This document shows positions 23,345 to 35,270 of a stretch of DNA of 64,000 nt, piece after piece. How positions within the stretch are numbered: position 1 is the first letter of the stretch; every line of letters starts with the position of its first letter. A model generated the notes under the pieces. It was not told the origin of the DNA. It saw only the letters and a program-made list of their open reading frames with translations, and searched no databases. The position numbers and the translations under genes were made by a program. This DNA comes from Girardinichthys multiradiatus (taxonomy: Eukaryota; Chordata; Actinopteri; Cyprinodontiformes; Goodeidae): positions 38,329,975 through 38,393,974 of the forward strand of contig NC_061804.1 in assembly GCF_021462225.1 (NCBI RefSeq). The letters run 5' to 3'.

Positions 23345-23627
23345 TAAACTGAGGAGGAAATGTTCCATGTAGGAGTAGACCCGCGGGGTGGAGGTGATGG
23401 TGGCCGGTTCTGGAGAGCTTCTAGAAGCGCCCGTTCCACCTCAGATGGCTCCTCCGGGGTCGCACTGTCCTCCTCCTCCTTCCTGCAAGATTACACAGTT
23501 TTTAAATTAGATACCACACTGAGCTATTGCCTGATTGCTCCTTTCTGTACTTGTCTCGGTAAAAGTAATTATTTGAGTCATACAACTCTGGCTTGCCGCA
23601 CACCGCCACTAGGATCTGGTCCTCCAT
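23345..23627 (-). pseudogene. Harbinger MADF/Myb-like DNA-binding gene, partial
   Basis: The second protein of Harbinger elements binds DNA and helps import the transposase. The ATG at 23627 opens MEDQILVAVCGKPELYDSNN, followed by a YRDKYRKE motif, the start of a MADF domain. The domain is cut short at about 23538 by a deletion into an intron remnant. An acceptor (tcttgcag, ending about 23484) leads to a second exon rich in Glu and Pro (EEPSEVERALLEAL, then PPSPPPRG). Most of the MADF core is missing, so the gene is not functional. Confidence 0.7.
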
Positions 23628-23800
23628 CTTCACTGACAACCGCTTCTTCTCCGCTGCAGTCCTTCACCCTACGTCACAGCCACATCCAGTCCCTGATTGG
23701 CTGACGCAACGCGAATTTAGAAAAAAGTTCAGATTTTCCAACTCGTCCATCGCTTTTGCTTCACTCGGCGTGCCTTCCGCGCCGCGTCCTCCGTCTCCTT
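23538..23800 (+). repeat. Harbinger internal direct repeat, left copy
   Basis: About 260 bp from ctttctgtacttgtctcggt through the MADF start and its upstream region is repeated, with roughly one change in ten to fifteen bases, at 24487-24750. The copies are in the same orientation. Confidence 0.85.
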
Positions 23801-24129
23801 CTAGCTAGACAGTCTTGGGCAGAACAGAGGAGGGTGGACAGGGTTCGACTGAAGCTGTGGAGGAACCACCCGAGCCGGTAGCCAGCAGGGAATAGACGAT
23901 GCAGAGTCCAAGTCTTGTTAGATGAGTCACCTCAGAGGTTTCTTAGCTTGGAGCGAGATTTGAGCAACCTGAGACAGACACAGACTATTATGGTGCCTCA
24001 TTTGTGTGCTTTTACCCGCTTGACATTCCGCGTGAACTCCGCGTTGGCATTTGGCAACAAGCGGCAATGCTTCGCCACGTCATCAAATAGGAGGAGCTTC
24101 CATGCGCTGCTTGCTGGTTTCAACTAAAC

Positions 24130-24384
24130 ATGTCAGACATGGATTACACGGACCTAATTATGGTGTTTTACCTGTGGAGAGCCGAAAAACGCAGCCCACG
24201 TCAATGTCCCTGGGTTCACCAGATTCTTCAGGGACGGGAACAGTTCGGAGAGTACCACCACCTACTCCACGAGCTGCGTCTGGATGACGGTCGATTTCAG
24301 CGGTACTTCCATCTATCCAGGCCTCCGGGACACCCACTACCGGCACTGTATCCCCGCTGCTGAAGGCCTGTCCATCTGTCTTCG
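24130..24384 (+). pseudogene. Harbinger transposase (HARBI1-like) exon 1, damaged
   Basis: The ATG at 24130 opens MSDMDYTDLIMVFYLWRAEK. The conserved N-terminal block WVHQILQGREQFGEYHHLL and RLDDGRFQRYFHLSR follows, as in HARBI1-like nucleases. A deletion of about 14 codons with a frame change then joins to RDTHYRHCIPAAEGLSICLR, read in another frame, which ends at a donor site (cttcg|gtgagt at 24384/24385). The catalytic DDE exon is not in the window, so the gene is a remnant. Confidence 0.75.
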
Positions 24385-24479
24385 GTGAGTAAATAAATCT
24401 CAGCTCAGTAAAAAAACAGCCGATTTTTAATGTCCACATCTCCTAAATATAAGATATTTGTGCCTAAACATAACCAGGC

Positions 24480-24572
24480 CAAGTCCTTTCTGTACTTGTT
24501 TTGGTAAAAATAATTAGTTGAGTCATACAACTCTGGCTTGCCGCACACCGCCACTAGGATCTGGTCCTCCAT
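24480..24572 (-). pseudogene. Second Harbinger MADF start, truncated
   Basis: The ATG at 24572 opens the same MEDQILVAVCGKPELYDS as the first copy and continues YRKDLAW, one MADF residue block further than copy 1, then loses similarity. Its upstream region to about 24750 repeats that of copy 1. This implies a tandem or nested insertion of a second element. Confidence 0.7.
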
Positions 24573-24952
24573 CTTCAATGACAACCGCTTCTTCTCCGCT
24601 GCGGTCCTTCACCCTACGTCACTGCCACATCCAGTCCCTGATTGGTTGACGCGGCGCGAATTTAGGAAAAAGTTCCGATTTTTCAACTTGTCCATCGCTC
24701 TTGCTCTGCTCCCGCTTCTCTCGGCGCGCCTTCCACGCCGCATCCTCTGTCTCCTTCGCACCGCGCCGCTCCGCTCCTGAACGTTCCTCTACATAGGGAT
24801 AACATGTAAATCGGCCACTCCTATCGCAGAAACCTCGTTCGGTGTGAACGCACCATAGAGGTAGTAAAACAGTTTGCCTTTACTAGAACATGTCATTATA
24901 CCTCAGTCGTTCCCAAATGATCAAACTAATCCATAGGCAGAGCACAGATGTA

Positions 24953-26212
24953 CAGGGGTTGGACAATGAAACTGAAACACCTGGTTTTAGACCACAATAA
25001 TTTATTAGTATGCTGTAGGACCTCTTTTTGCGGCCAATACACCGTCAATTTGTCTTGGGAATGACATATACAAGTCCTGCACAGTGGTCAGAGGGATTTT
25101 AAGCCATTCTTCTTGCAGGATAGTGGCCAGGTCACTACGTGATACTGGTGGAGGAAAACGTTTCCTGACTCGCTCCTCCAAAACACCCCAAAGTGGCTCA
25201 ATAATATTTAGATCTGGTGACTGTGCAGGCCATGGGAGATGTTCAACTTCACTTTCATGTTCATCAAACCAATCTTTCACCAGTCTTGCTGTGTGTATTG
25301 GTGCATTGTCATCCTGATACACGGCACCGCCTTCAGGATACAATGTTTGAACCATTGGATGCACATAGTCCTCAAGAATGGTTCGCTAGTCCTTGGCAGT
25401 GACGCGCCCATCTAGCACAAGTATTGGGCCAAGGGAATGCCATGATATGGCAGCCCAAACCATCACTGATCCATCCCCATGCTTCACTCTGGGCATGCAA
25501 CAGTCTGGGTGGTACGCTTCTTTGGGGCTTCTCCACACCGTAACTCTCCCGGATGTGGGGAAAACAGTAAAGGTGGACTCATCAGAGAACAATACATGTT
25601 TCACATTGTCCACATCCCAATATTTGCACTCCTTGCACCATTGAAACCGACGTTTGGCATTGGCATGAGTGACCAAAGGTTTGGCTATAGCAGCCGGCCA
25701 TGTATATTGACCCTGTGGAGCTCCCGATGGACAGTTCTGGTGGAAACAGGAGAGTTGAGGTGCACATTTAATTCTGCCATGATTTGGGCAGCCGTGGTTT
25801 TTTGGATACAATCCGGGTTAGCACCCGAACATCCCTTTCAGACAGCTTCCTCTTGCGTCCACAGTTAATCCTGTTGGATGTGGTTCGTCCTTCTTGGTGG
25901 TATGCTGACATTACCCTGGATACCATGGCTCTTGATACATCACAAAGACTTGCTGTCTTGGTCACAGATGCGCCAGCAAGACGTGCACCAACAATTTGTC
26001 CTCTTTTGAACTTTGGTATGTCACCCATAATGTTGTGTGCATTTCAATATTTTGAGGAACACTGTGCTCTTACCCTGCTAATTGAACCTTCACACTGCTC
26101 TTACTGGTGCAATGTGCAATCAATGAAGACTGGCTACCAGGCTGGTCCAATTTAGCCATGAAACCTCCCACACTAAAATGACTGGTGATTCAGTTTCAAT
26201 GTCCAACCCCTG
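24953..26212 (-). mobile_element. DD36E Tc1-like element, copy 2 (defective)
   Basis: The termini match copy 1 and are flanked by TA (24951-24952 and 26213-26214). The right terminal repeat has changes (ggtgattcagtttcaatgtc). The transposase gene is broken. Its 7-nt deletion near 25797 is shared with copy 3. Confidence 0.93.
25005..26028 (-). pseudogene. DD36E transposase, broken (copy 2)
   Basis: It has the same organisation as the intact gene at 19907-20938. The ATG at 26028 opens MGDIPKFKRGQIVGARL. A 7-nt deletion near 25797 (gtggttttttggat against gtggttttatgttttttgg in copy 1) shifts the frame after VSKK. A one-base loss near 25696 shifts it again. TAC to TAG creates a stop in TAKD*RTILED (25386-25388). 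All three catalytic acids remain (FSDESTF, QDDNAPIH, LNIIEPLW), so inactivation is by frame damage rather than active-site change. Confidence 0.92.
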
Positions 26213-26214
26213 TA

Positions 26215-29200
26215 TCTTCATGAGCTCTAATGCTAGCGAAAACTTTGATTCTTATGCATGAATTTATGCAGCAATGTTAAGTTTTTTCTATTAACTCTAG
26301 GGTTTCCATGCTGCTCTAAAGTAGTTAGGTTACCAGAGGGTGTTTGAAATAAAAAAAGTGCAGGTTGAAGAGTTTTATTACTTTTTAGAAAAATAGCCTA
26401 GGATGAGCAGTGTCTACCTGCTCTCTGATTGGAAGTAAAATCTGGAACCAGGGCCGCTGCTCTGACGATCTATCCTACCTGACAATCTGTCCTACCTTGT
26501 AGGACTGCACAGGTGCAAACCAATATTACCTCACTTACCTGGAAGACCTCATATCGAGACATCCTACATGTGGAAGTTTCATTTCGTCCAAGTTTATGGT
26601 GAGTCTTATTTCTTTTTTTTTATGAGTGCTCTTCCTTAAGTTGTTCTGTTTTTCTGGTTTTAAGTTTGCATGACAGTTGGTTTGATATTTGGGAATGGCT
26701 TTAGTTTGACACCTGTAATATTGTTATTATACAATATATTGTAAACAAGAAAGGACTCCCATTGTTTCAATGCAGTCATTATGATTGTAATGAAACAAGA
26801 AAGGACTCCCATTGTTTCAATGCAGTCATTATGATTGTAAACATTAAAACTGATTGATCCACAACACAGATAATAAATTTAAATGTACAGTTACATCAAA
26901 TCCCCTATTTGTCTAAGATTATCAGTGTAACCCATAGAGTTAAACTCTTTAGCAAATGACCTTAATTAGTTACATTAAAATGTTTCCAATAAAATGATCA
27001 CCATCATAAAATTCTTAAAGTTATTAACTGACCCAAAAGTAATTGAAGCCAGTATTGAATATTCTGTATTTGTCAATTTAGCATTTCAGGTGCAGTGTGA
27101 CCTGTGTGGTGTGCACATTTTAACTGTGCCATATAATGAAGACTGTTACACCTATTTAAGCAAAACATCTTTTCAAGGTAATTGTATTTGTAGATGTCTA
27201 TGTTTAATTTATAATATAATTTATAATAACTCTGATTTGGAGTTTTAAGACATCGTATGCATCACATTTGCTAACAGCAAAATGTTATTAGTTGTTTGTC
27301 ATCCCTATGAAGTGTTTGAAAACTATACAAAACTGCTAAGCTGCCACTTAAACACCCTCAGAGTTTTATTAAAGTGATGATAATTTAGATTAATACTAAC
27401 ACTGACTGTCTTGGTTTAAGGCATGTATGCATGAGGGAAGGGTGGCACTGACCGGTAGACAAAGCTATTTAGACCCATTATAGTAGGAAGATTTGACGAG
27501 GAAGCAAAGATCGTCAGAACACCGGTTCTTGGTATAGGCAGTTGCCTAGAGTGCCAGCTGCTGAAGGTGGCGCTTCTGCGAATACTCACAAAAGAAGACA
27601 AAAAAACATATAAATAAATAAATAATAGAAATAATTTGCAGCCCTGACGTGCCCTTTTCTCATCCACTGTATTGAAAATAAAAATTCAGAAAATATAAAC
27701 AACAGCTTGTTCTTCCTATTTCTGATGGACCTCCTACCGCTACAGCAGTTAGTTTACAACAGCTCCAAAACTTAATTTTGCTTTTATAAAAAACTCGATG
27801 ATTTTGCTTCAGTAGCAATGTTTGTTTATCAATCTGTTCCACATGTCTCCAAAGCAGCAGTTACCTGATGTACTTTTGCTAACATCATGTAAAAAATTAA
27901 GACTCTAAGAGTTATCAGCTGGAGGTAAGATACTGACTACCCAAAACCTTTTGACAGGACCTCACATGAGCAATGAAGAACACTACCTGCAGTACATCAA
28001 TGTAAAGCACCCTAAATAAATTATGGAATATTTGTCTTTCCTGCAGAAAAGTACTGCGCCCTGGAACTGACATGGTGGAAAAAAATACATAGCGTGTGCA
28101 CGAAATATTAATTTGTTCCCACAAAGTACTGATTCATTCCCACGAAGTAGGCATCAAGTGACCTTTGTTGCAGGAGATGAGTAACTCATAATTGATGGAG
28201 CTCAGTGTACGGTGGGTGTGTAAATGTGTATGTGTGCATGTGTGGTGGTGCTGTGCACTGTCAGACTGGGACCACGAAGAAGAATGCTGGCCACAGTACA
28301 TTTAATGTGCAATCATTGTGCAGTACAGTTATCACAAATACAAAACTGTACTGCTTCAGCAATCCAGTCCCGTCAATATTATAAAAGTTTCACCGCCCCG
28401 AGACACGCAAGTAGAGGGAGTTAACCCCAAAGTGAACAACCATTTCGGCCCTGGAGGAAGCATCTCTCCTGTGTTTCCCGACCATGGCCGTGAAACGGAA
28501 GCAGGAAGGGTTAACACCAGTCTCTTAATATTCTATTTAAATGCCTTTCAATAATGATAATTTCTTGCGATGCCAGGCTTTTCGGAATCTCTTTGTAGCT
28601 CCTCCCCAGCCTAAAATCAAACTCGATCAGACTGTCCCTGTCCATCGAGTTGTTGTTTTGTTCCTCCGTATGTTTTAGAAAGTGTGCTGTTTTAGTATTT
28701 CGTGCGAATGTTATACCTATGTTGTGGGAACAAATTAGTATTTCGTGGGACCAATTTAGTATTTTTTGCTATATAGATTTTTTTCCCCGTGTCAGTTTCC
28801 GGGCACCATAAAAAAACATGTTTCCATGTTTAATTTGCTCAACACTTTACATAAAAGGACTATATAAGTAAAGAACTTCATCAATTTGATGGTATTGTTG
28901 TGGAACAGTGGCAATTTTAAGCTATAGCCTAAAAAGTAATCATGATTTTGTGAGATAATCAATGTGTGTCTCAAACCTTGAAAGCATTGTTTTTTAGGAA
29001 TAACTGATAATAAGCCCAAATTAACCTGTAAAAACTAGTCATAGGTTTACAAAATTAAAAACAAATTAGTTTTAATTCTTTAAATCTTATTTTGCTGTTT
29101 TTGTTTGGAAACAGGATTTTCTATTAAATGTGACCGCATTTTTTAGTTGTTTCCCCCACCTGTACCCGACTTTTTCCAGGTATTAAATGGTGCCATCTAC

Positions 29201-30366
29201 ACTGAGGACGTTATGTCTTGCTACTCTGCATCTATTCATACTGTACGTACCAGAGGAACGTTTCGTACCTGCTTTGAAAACCAACAATGTTAACAATCTA
29301 CTTATTGTCTAATCTTTAGAAAATGTGGTTATATATGTCAAATACATTTTATCTATCAGCAGGAGGTAAATTACAGTTATTTCGGTTTAATCAGGGGTCA
29401 AAATCTCTTATATCTAATAGAATTCAACTGATAAAACAGGAATCAGAACCAATATCAGTCCATATGGTGTAATAAAAAGGTTTTTCAGATAACAAAAAAT
29501 GTAATTACAATTATAATTAAATTAAAATATAAGTTTTGCGCATTTCTCTGACCAGTTATCTCCATAGTATATGAACATACCTAACTCAGATGAAAAATAA
29601 TCTACAAAATGGAACTTGAAATGGATGAAATGACAATGTTTAGGTAAGAAATGGAGCTATGCAGTTGGAAAGGGGTGAACTGACCTGGAGTCTGTGGTAG
29701 CTACCCTATCACTCCTGAGTGCACAGTGCATGGTACATGGATAAAAACATGTATGATTTATACAAAATACAGAGATTTAGCAATGCATGGACATCAAATA
29801 TTTGCTTACTGAAGTGAAAGCTAATCACTTTTTAAGAGTTTTAGCTTAAGGTGGTATTTGACTAAATACACAATATAAACACCTGAAGATGCACTTTTCT
29901 TTTTTTAATGTGAATATTATTATTTATATCAGGATAAATAAAAGTTATTCATAAAGTTTTGCTTTTCAGTATAAACATACCAAATGTTTATTTATTTGGC
30001 ATGCTGTTAATAACAGATAAAATTAATATTTGCTCTTTGGTATGACATGTTTACTGGTTGGTCAGGCCCTCCACAACAACAACAGCCAAGTTAATTTTAT
30101 TGCTCTGTAGGAAAATCAATTGGTCACTCCTGTGGGAACGGTAGTCCATGAAAATTGGACGATTACACTGCTCTATGCAGACAGACCATTACAATGAAGA
30201 AGTGACTATCTCAGTGATCTGTAGATACTGTGGATTTACTGTAAAAAGTCTACTCGCCAGTGTTAAACGCCCCCCACCTGTTTTTGTGATATGAAATTTC
30301 AGACCATTTTAACTTTTGTCAAACCTTTGTCTACCTGTAATGAGATATTTAACATGTACAATTAAA
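26215..30366. other. Single-copy-like spacer
   Basis: About 4 kb with no recognised gene. It contains a two-unit tandem repeat (26743-26840) and a GT-rich patch near 28215-28245. Confidence 0.45.
26743..26840. repeat. Two-copy 50-bp tandem repeat
   Basis: The 48-bp stretch starting aaacaagaaaggactcccat at 26743 recurs exactly at 26793, a 50-bp period. It is a recent local duplication. Confidence 0.9.
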
Positions 30367-30367
30367 C

Positions 30368-30718
30368 TCAGTCATTTTCTACCACTTATTCCATAGTGGG
30401 TTGCAGGGGAGCTGGTGCCTATCTCCAGCAGTCTATGGGCAGGAGGCTGGGTACATCCTGGACAGGTTGCCAGTCCATCACAGGGTAACACACAAACATC
30501 CACGCACACACTCATTCATACATACCTAAGAGCAATTAAGAGAGACCAATTAACCTAACAGACACGTCTTTGGACTGTGGGAGGAAGCCGGAGTACCTGG
30601 TGAGAACCCACGCATGCACAGGGAGAACATACAAAGTCCATGCAGAAAGACCACCGGACGGAAATCGAACCCAGGACCTTCTTGCTGCAAGGCAACAGTG
30701 CTACAATTAAACTGAAAA
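30368..30718 (-). mobile_element. tRNA-derived SINE, family 1, minus strand
   Basis: On the minus strand the copy shows the Pol III B-box-like gggttcgattt (30661-30672), then a body with ttctccctgtgcatgcgtgg and ggcaacctgtccaggatgta. The same body occurs on the plus strand at 54456-54788. The 5' A-box end is missing here. It is an old copy. Confidence 0.75.
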
Positions 30719-30845
30719 TCAAAAATGTTAGACGCAAATATATAAATGGAGAAGTAGTCTGTCAATATCTTTACCTTCCAGTACTTCCAAATCCTCTCTA
30801 TGAGGACATTGTTTGTCCACAGCTCTCTTCAGAGACATTCAGAGA

Positions 30846-31012
30846 TTTTTTTTTTTTTTGAGATTTCTTTTGCGGCACTAGTGGGTGGAGACAGGGGAGA
30901 AGACATGCGGCTAATGTCGCCGGGGCCCGAACCCGGGACTGCCGTGTCGAGGAATAAAGCCTCAGTACATGGCCTGTGCATTTAAACCCCTACACCAACA
31001 GCGGCGCACCCA
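30846..31012 (-). mobile_element. tRNA-derived SINE, family 2, minus strand
   Basis: On the minus strand the copy begins gggtgcgccgctgttggtgt (A-box-like), has cccgggttcgggcc (B-box-like) near 30930 and ends in a poly(A) tract (T-run at 30846-30859). It is not a tRNA gene: the stem pairing and length are wrong and a poly(A) tail is present. Confidence 0.65.
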
Positions 31013-31276
31013 TTCCACAGATTTTAACAAAAACTCTAGTTTCATCAGACAAAAAGGAACCAAGGAGCCTGGGCCTACCACCATACTTCACTTTGATTAT
31101 GCTGTTGTTTTGCTGACGTGCTTTGTTATTTTTGCCCAAAACTCACCTTTTGTTTTCAGGAGATTCTAGTTATGCCTGCATGTTTTCTTCAGGACAAAAG
31201 TATAAGTTTTCTTAAACCATACTCCTTAGTCCACACATATGGAGAATACAGGTGAATGTTAAAAACACAACTAGTA

Positions 31277-32887
31277 CAGGTCCTTTCCAAAATATTAGCA
31301 TATTGTGATAAAGTTAATTATTTTCCATAATGTCATGATGAAAATTTAACATTCATATATTTTAGATTCATTGCACAGTAACTGAAATATTTCAGGTCTT
31401 TTATTGTCTTAATACGGATGATTTTGGCATACAGCTCATGAAAACCCAAAATTCCTATCTCACAAAATTAGCATATTTCATCCGACCAATAAAAGAAAAG
31501 TGTTTTTAATACAAAAAAATGTCAACCTTCAAATAATCATGTACAGTTATGCACTCAATACTTGGTCGGGAATCCTTTGGCAGAAATGACTGCTTCAATG
31601 CGGCGTGGCATGGAGGCAATCAGCCTGTGGCACTGCTGAGGTCTTATGGAGGCCCAGGATGCTTCGATAGCGGCCTTTAGCTCATCCAGAGTGTTGGGTC
31701 TTGAGTCTCTCAACGTTCTCTTCACAATATCCCACAGATTCTCTATGGGGTTCAGGTCAGGAGAGTTGGCAGGCCAATTGAGCACAGTGATTCCATGGTC
31801 AGTAAACCATTTACCAGTGGTTTTGGCACTGTGAGCAGGTGCCAAGTATTGCTGAAAAATGAAATCTTCATCTCCATAAAGCTTTTCAGCAGATGGAAAC
31901 ATGAAGTGCTCCAAAATCTCCTGATAGCTAGCTGCATTGACCCTGCCCTTGATAAAACACAGTGGACCAACACCAGCAGCTGACACGGCACCCCAGACCA
32001 TCACTGACTGTGGGTACTTGACACTGGACTTCTGGCATTTTGGCATTTCCTTCTCCCCAGTCTTCCTCCAGACTCTGGCACCTTGATTTCCGAATGACAT
32101 GCAGAATTTGCTTTCATCCAAAAAAAGTACTTTGGACCACTGAGCAACAGTCCAGTGCTGCTTCTCTGTAGCCCAGGTCAGGCGCTTCTGCCACTGTTTC
32201 TGGTTCAAAAGTGGCTTGACCTGGGGAATGCGGCACCTGTAGCCCATTTCCTGCACACGCCTGTGCACGGTGGCTCTGGATGTTTCTACTCCAGACTCAG
32301 TCCACTGCTTCCGCAGGTCCCCCAAGGTCTGGAATCGGCCCTTCTCCACAATCTTCCCCAGGGTCCGGTCACCTCTTCTGGTTGTGCAGCGTTTTCTGCC
32401 ACACTTTTTCCTTCCCACAGACTTCCCACTGAGGTGCCTTGATACAGCACTCTGGGAACAGCCTATTCATTCAGACATTTCTTTCTGTGTCTTACCCTCT
32501 TGCTTGAGGGTGTCAATAGTGGCCTTCTGGACAGCAGTCAGGTCGGCAGTCTTACCCATGATTGGGGTTTTGAGTGATGAACCAGGCTGGGAGTTTTAAA
32601 GGCCTCAGGAATCTTTTGCAGGTGTTTAGAGTTAACTCGTTGATTCAGATGATTAGGTTCATAGCTCGTTTAGAGACCCTTTTAATGATATGCTAATTTT
32701 GTGAGATAGGAATTTTGGGTTTTCATGAGCTGTATGCCAAAATCATCCGTATTAAGACAATAAAAGACCTGAAATATTTCAGTTAGTGTGCAATGAATCT
32801 AAAATATATGAATGTTAAATTTTCATCATAACATTATGGAAAATAATGAACTTTATCACAATATGCTAATATTTTGAGAAGGACCTG
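31277..32887 (-). mobile_element. Tc1-like element, family B, copy 2
   Basis: This is an inverted, full-length relative of 5006-6570, with TA at 31275-31276 and 32888-32889 and inverted repeats of about 200 bp. At 1611 bp it is longer than copy 1 because it keeps 42 coding bases lost there. It contains one transposase gene with a premature stop. Confidence 0.95.
31555..32559 (-). pseudogene. Tc1-like DD34E transposase, one stop and D-to-Y
   Basis: The frame is continuous for 334 codons from ATG at 32559 to the stop at 31555 except for one TGA at codon 31 (32467-32469), where copy 1 has CGA (Arg), a CpG-type change. Helix-turn-helix N-terminus, GRKKCGRKR linker and catalytic core follow. The first Asp (LFLDESKF) and the Glu (NPIENLW) are intact, but the second Asp is Tyr (FQQYLAPAH). 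Copy 1 shows the opposite pattern, Asp kept and Glu lost. An internal start at 32418 could still yield a 287-residue product without the N-terminal domain, which would be catalytically inactive. Confidence 0.93.
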
Positions 32888-32898
32888 TATATGTCATA

Positions 32899-33680
32899 TC
32901 CACAGAGCTGTGTGCAGGTTGGTGTGTGTTTGTCTGTCTCTCCTCACCTGTGATTAGGTGTGGTTCAGCAGCTGCAGCGCATCAGGACTAATCAGGAGGA
33001 GCTTAAAGAGCAAATGCCAAGATTGTTTTCTCACCTAGTGTGGTAATCAGGCCTATCTTTTCTGTGTTTTGCTTTGTTCTTTCAATGCCAATCTAATTAG
33101 AGTTTGTCCTCCCTTTCACAGGACCTCTTCCATGCCCGTTGTCTGGTTCACATGTTTCACCGCTACGCTTCCTTGCTCCTCGGATCATTGGAGAAATCGA
33201 CTCAAGGTCATCTCCGTCAGTCTGCTCACTGTTCCTTGGATTGCCCTCCTGGTTTCCATCTGTAACATCACTCTGCAGCTTACCACACACTCACCTGCCT
33301 ATCATCTGCACCACCGCTCACCGGTTCCTAGAAGGAAAGAAACAGACACAGCATAACTGAATAACCATTCACCAAAACCTGCCAGTCTCAGACTCTGTGG
33401 GTTTGCTCACTTCTTCCTGGACTTCCTTATTCTTCAGCAACACTAAGATCTTTGCTTCATTTGTTATTTCATTAACCATTATCTTACAAAGCCTGGAAAA
33501 TATCCCCTTACCTGTCCTCCTCATTGTCCAGCCAGAATCCTGCCAAGAACCCAGAAGATCTATAACTTTGCACATTTTCAATAGACCTGTTAAACCTTCA
33601 TGCTGTGTTCATAAGTGTTGTCTACACCAGAGACAAACCCGAAACAAACATGAAAGTATCAACCAGAAATTCCTGTGGCT
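32899..33680 (+). repeat. Dispersed repeat R2, copy a
   Basis: Similar to 51841-52629 in the same orientation: shared landmarks are agctgtgtgcag, actaatcaggaggagc, tgccagattgttt-like text and ctcacctgcct. No coding capacity. The family is unidentified; an LTR or a DNA element are both possible. Confidence 0.65.
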
Positions 33681-33699
33681 CCTTCACTTTTCAGTTTTA

Positions 33700-35260
33700 A
33701 TCTGATGTTTTATTTCCTATTATATAGAACCAGTTGTAGCAAATTTCCTCCAGTTATTAATGACTGTACTTATTAAGCCATGTTACCATTCAAATTACTG
33801 ATATCCTTGTACAGTGAATTCACAAACACTTTGATCCTCTCTGCAAATTATGGCTTAGGTAAGAGACGTATGCGCAAATGTCAAGAAAATACTAGCAGGA
33901 CAGCTGAACTTTATGTCTGGTTAAGCAGATTCTGTATAAATGATGACAGATAGATATCCAAGATAACTGAATCATAAGGCGATTCAGTAAAATATTAGTT
34001 TAAGCATGTGCACACTTAAATATGTTGCAGATTTGTTCAGTTTTCCCTCCCTTCAATGATTGAAATGTTTCAACTAAAAGATGGACGCAGTTTAGAAATT
34101 GTGGTATTTTGATGAAATTTCTTACAAGACAAAACCTGACATTTTAACAGAGGGTTGTATTCTTATTATATCCACTGTAGGTAACCAAATTACCCTACTA
34201 CATTCCATTGCCTCAGGTAGTAGTTTTAAAAGTTAGTGAAGGTCTTCAGACTCTAACGCTATGATACATTATAGAAAGTTAACTGAGACTCTGGTGTCGG
34301 TACCAGAGGTGAAAAAATGTCATTCTGTCTCTTTCAGGTGAAAAATTGAACATTGGGCCCTTTTTGGAGGAGCTTTTGGGTTATCATGTGTTTTCTGCAG
34401 TAATGAAAATCAGATGTACAAAGAGATCTGTCCTGACCTGAGGCCCTGCTGTTTGTTTGGCCCTCCCATGGGGGTCTTTTAAGGGTGAGGGTTTAACATG
34501 CCTTGTAAATGCAGTTGGGACCCCTGACTTAGCAGATAAAAGTGCAGCCTGGTAAAAATATATTTACTCTCCCATTTGTACCTGCCTGCTCCACATTCTT
34601 TTGGCCTATTCTGCTTCAATTAATACCCCGCTAATTCTATAAATATAACAACAGCTTTAATTACTCCTGCCTGTAATCTCCCCACTGTGAAACAGACTGC
34701 CACAGGTAAGGAAACACTCCAACACAAATGACATTAAATGCTGCTGGAGGGAGGGGTGCGATGGGGAGGAAATGAAATGGAGCGATAAAATTGAAATGCG
34801 ATCCCAACGGAAATTAGCATGCTATAATGGGCCTGAATATTTCATGATTCCATCACAGCTGTTTGTTTGTTTGTCCTTTTTTAGATTTTTTAATTGTTGA
34901 AACTGCACACAACATAGACATATAGGAAAATACACAATACTATGATACATCATGCTGCTGTATGTTATAAAGATACTGCGAATCCTACCAAATGAACTGT
35001 AGAAATGTTTGCTGTAATGCTATTCCTTTAATGAAAGATATACATTATACACTATAGTTTTAATTATTGCAATTTATGAGTCAATCAATTGTATTAAAGG
35101 ATAAATCAACTTAAGAATAAAAAGCAAGAAACAAATTTTTTTTTCACTATACCAGAGTGTGTTTAGCTCTCTATTTCTCATTTGCCATGTCCAGAGCAAT
35201 TGAAATAAACATTGATGTTATTTAGAGTGCTTCAAAGAGCAATTTCTAAGAAATTTAAAG
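33700..35260. other. Single-copy-like spacer with conserved-looking segment
   Basis: No gene or repeat recognised. The stretch 34560-34890 (for example aattagcatgctataatggg near 34812) looks like vertebrate conserved non-coding sequence in composition, but this is an impression only. Confidence 0.4.
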
Positions 35261-35270
35261 CGTAATAGTA

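Larger units (their letters stand above)
23345..24790. mobile_element. PIF/Harbinger element, rearranged
   Basis: Two divergent genes typical of PIF/Harbinger share a central control region: a MADF/Myb-like gene on the minus strand (23345-23627) and the first transposase exon on the plus strand (24130-24384). A second, partial MADF gene with its upstream region (24480-24750) follows, so the element is duplicated and truncated. Terminal repeats cannot be fixed; ggtgtgaacgcacc near 24840 could belong to an end. Confidence 0.75.

Noticed and set aside
27090..27177. Possible 88-nt internal exon between a tttcag acceptor and an aag|gtaatt donor
   Set aside because: Short, with no recognisable protein and no partner exons; such signals are common by chance in AT-rich DNA.
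31555..32418. 287-codon frame as a functional transposase
   Set aside because: It lacks the N-terminal DNA-binding part because of the upstream stop, and the second catalytic Asp is Tyr.
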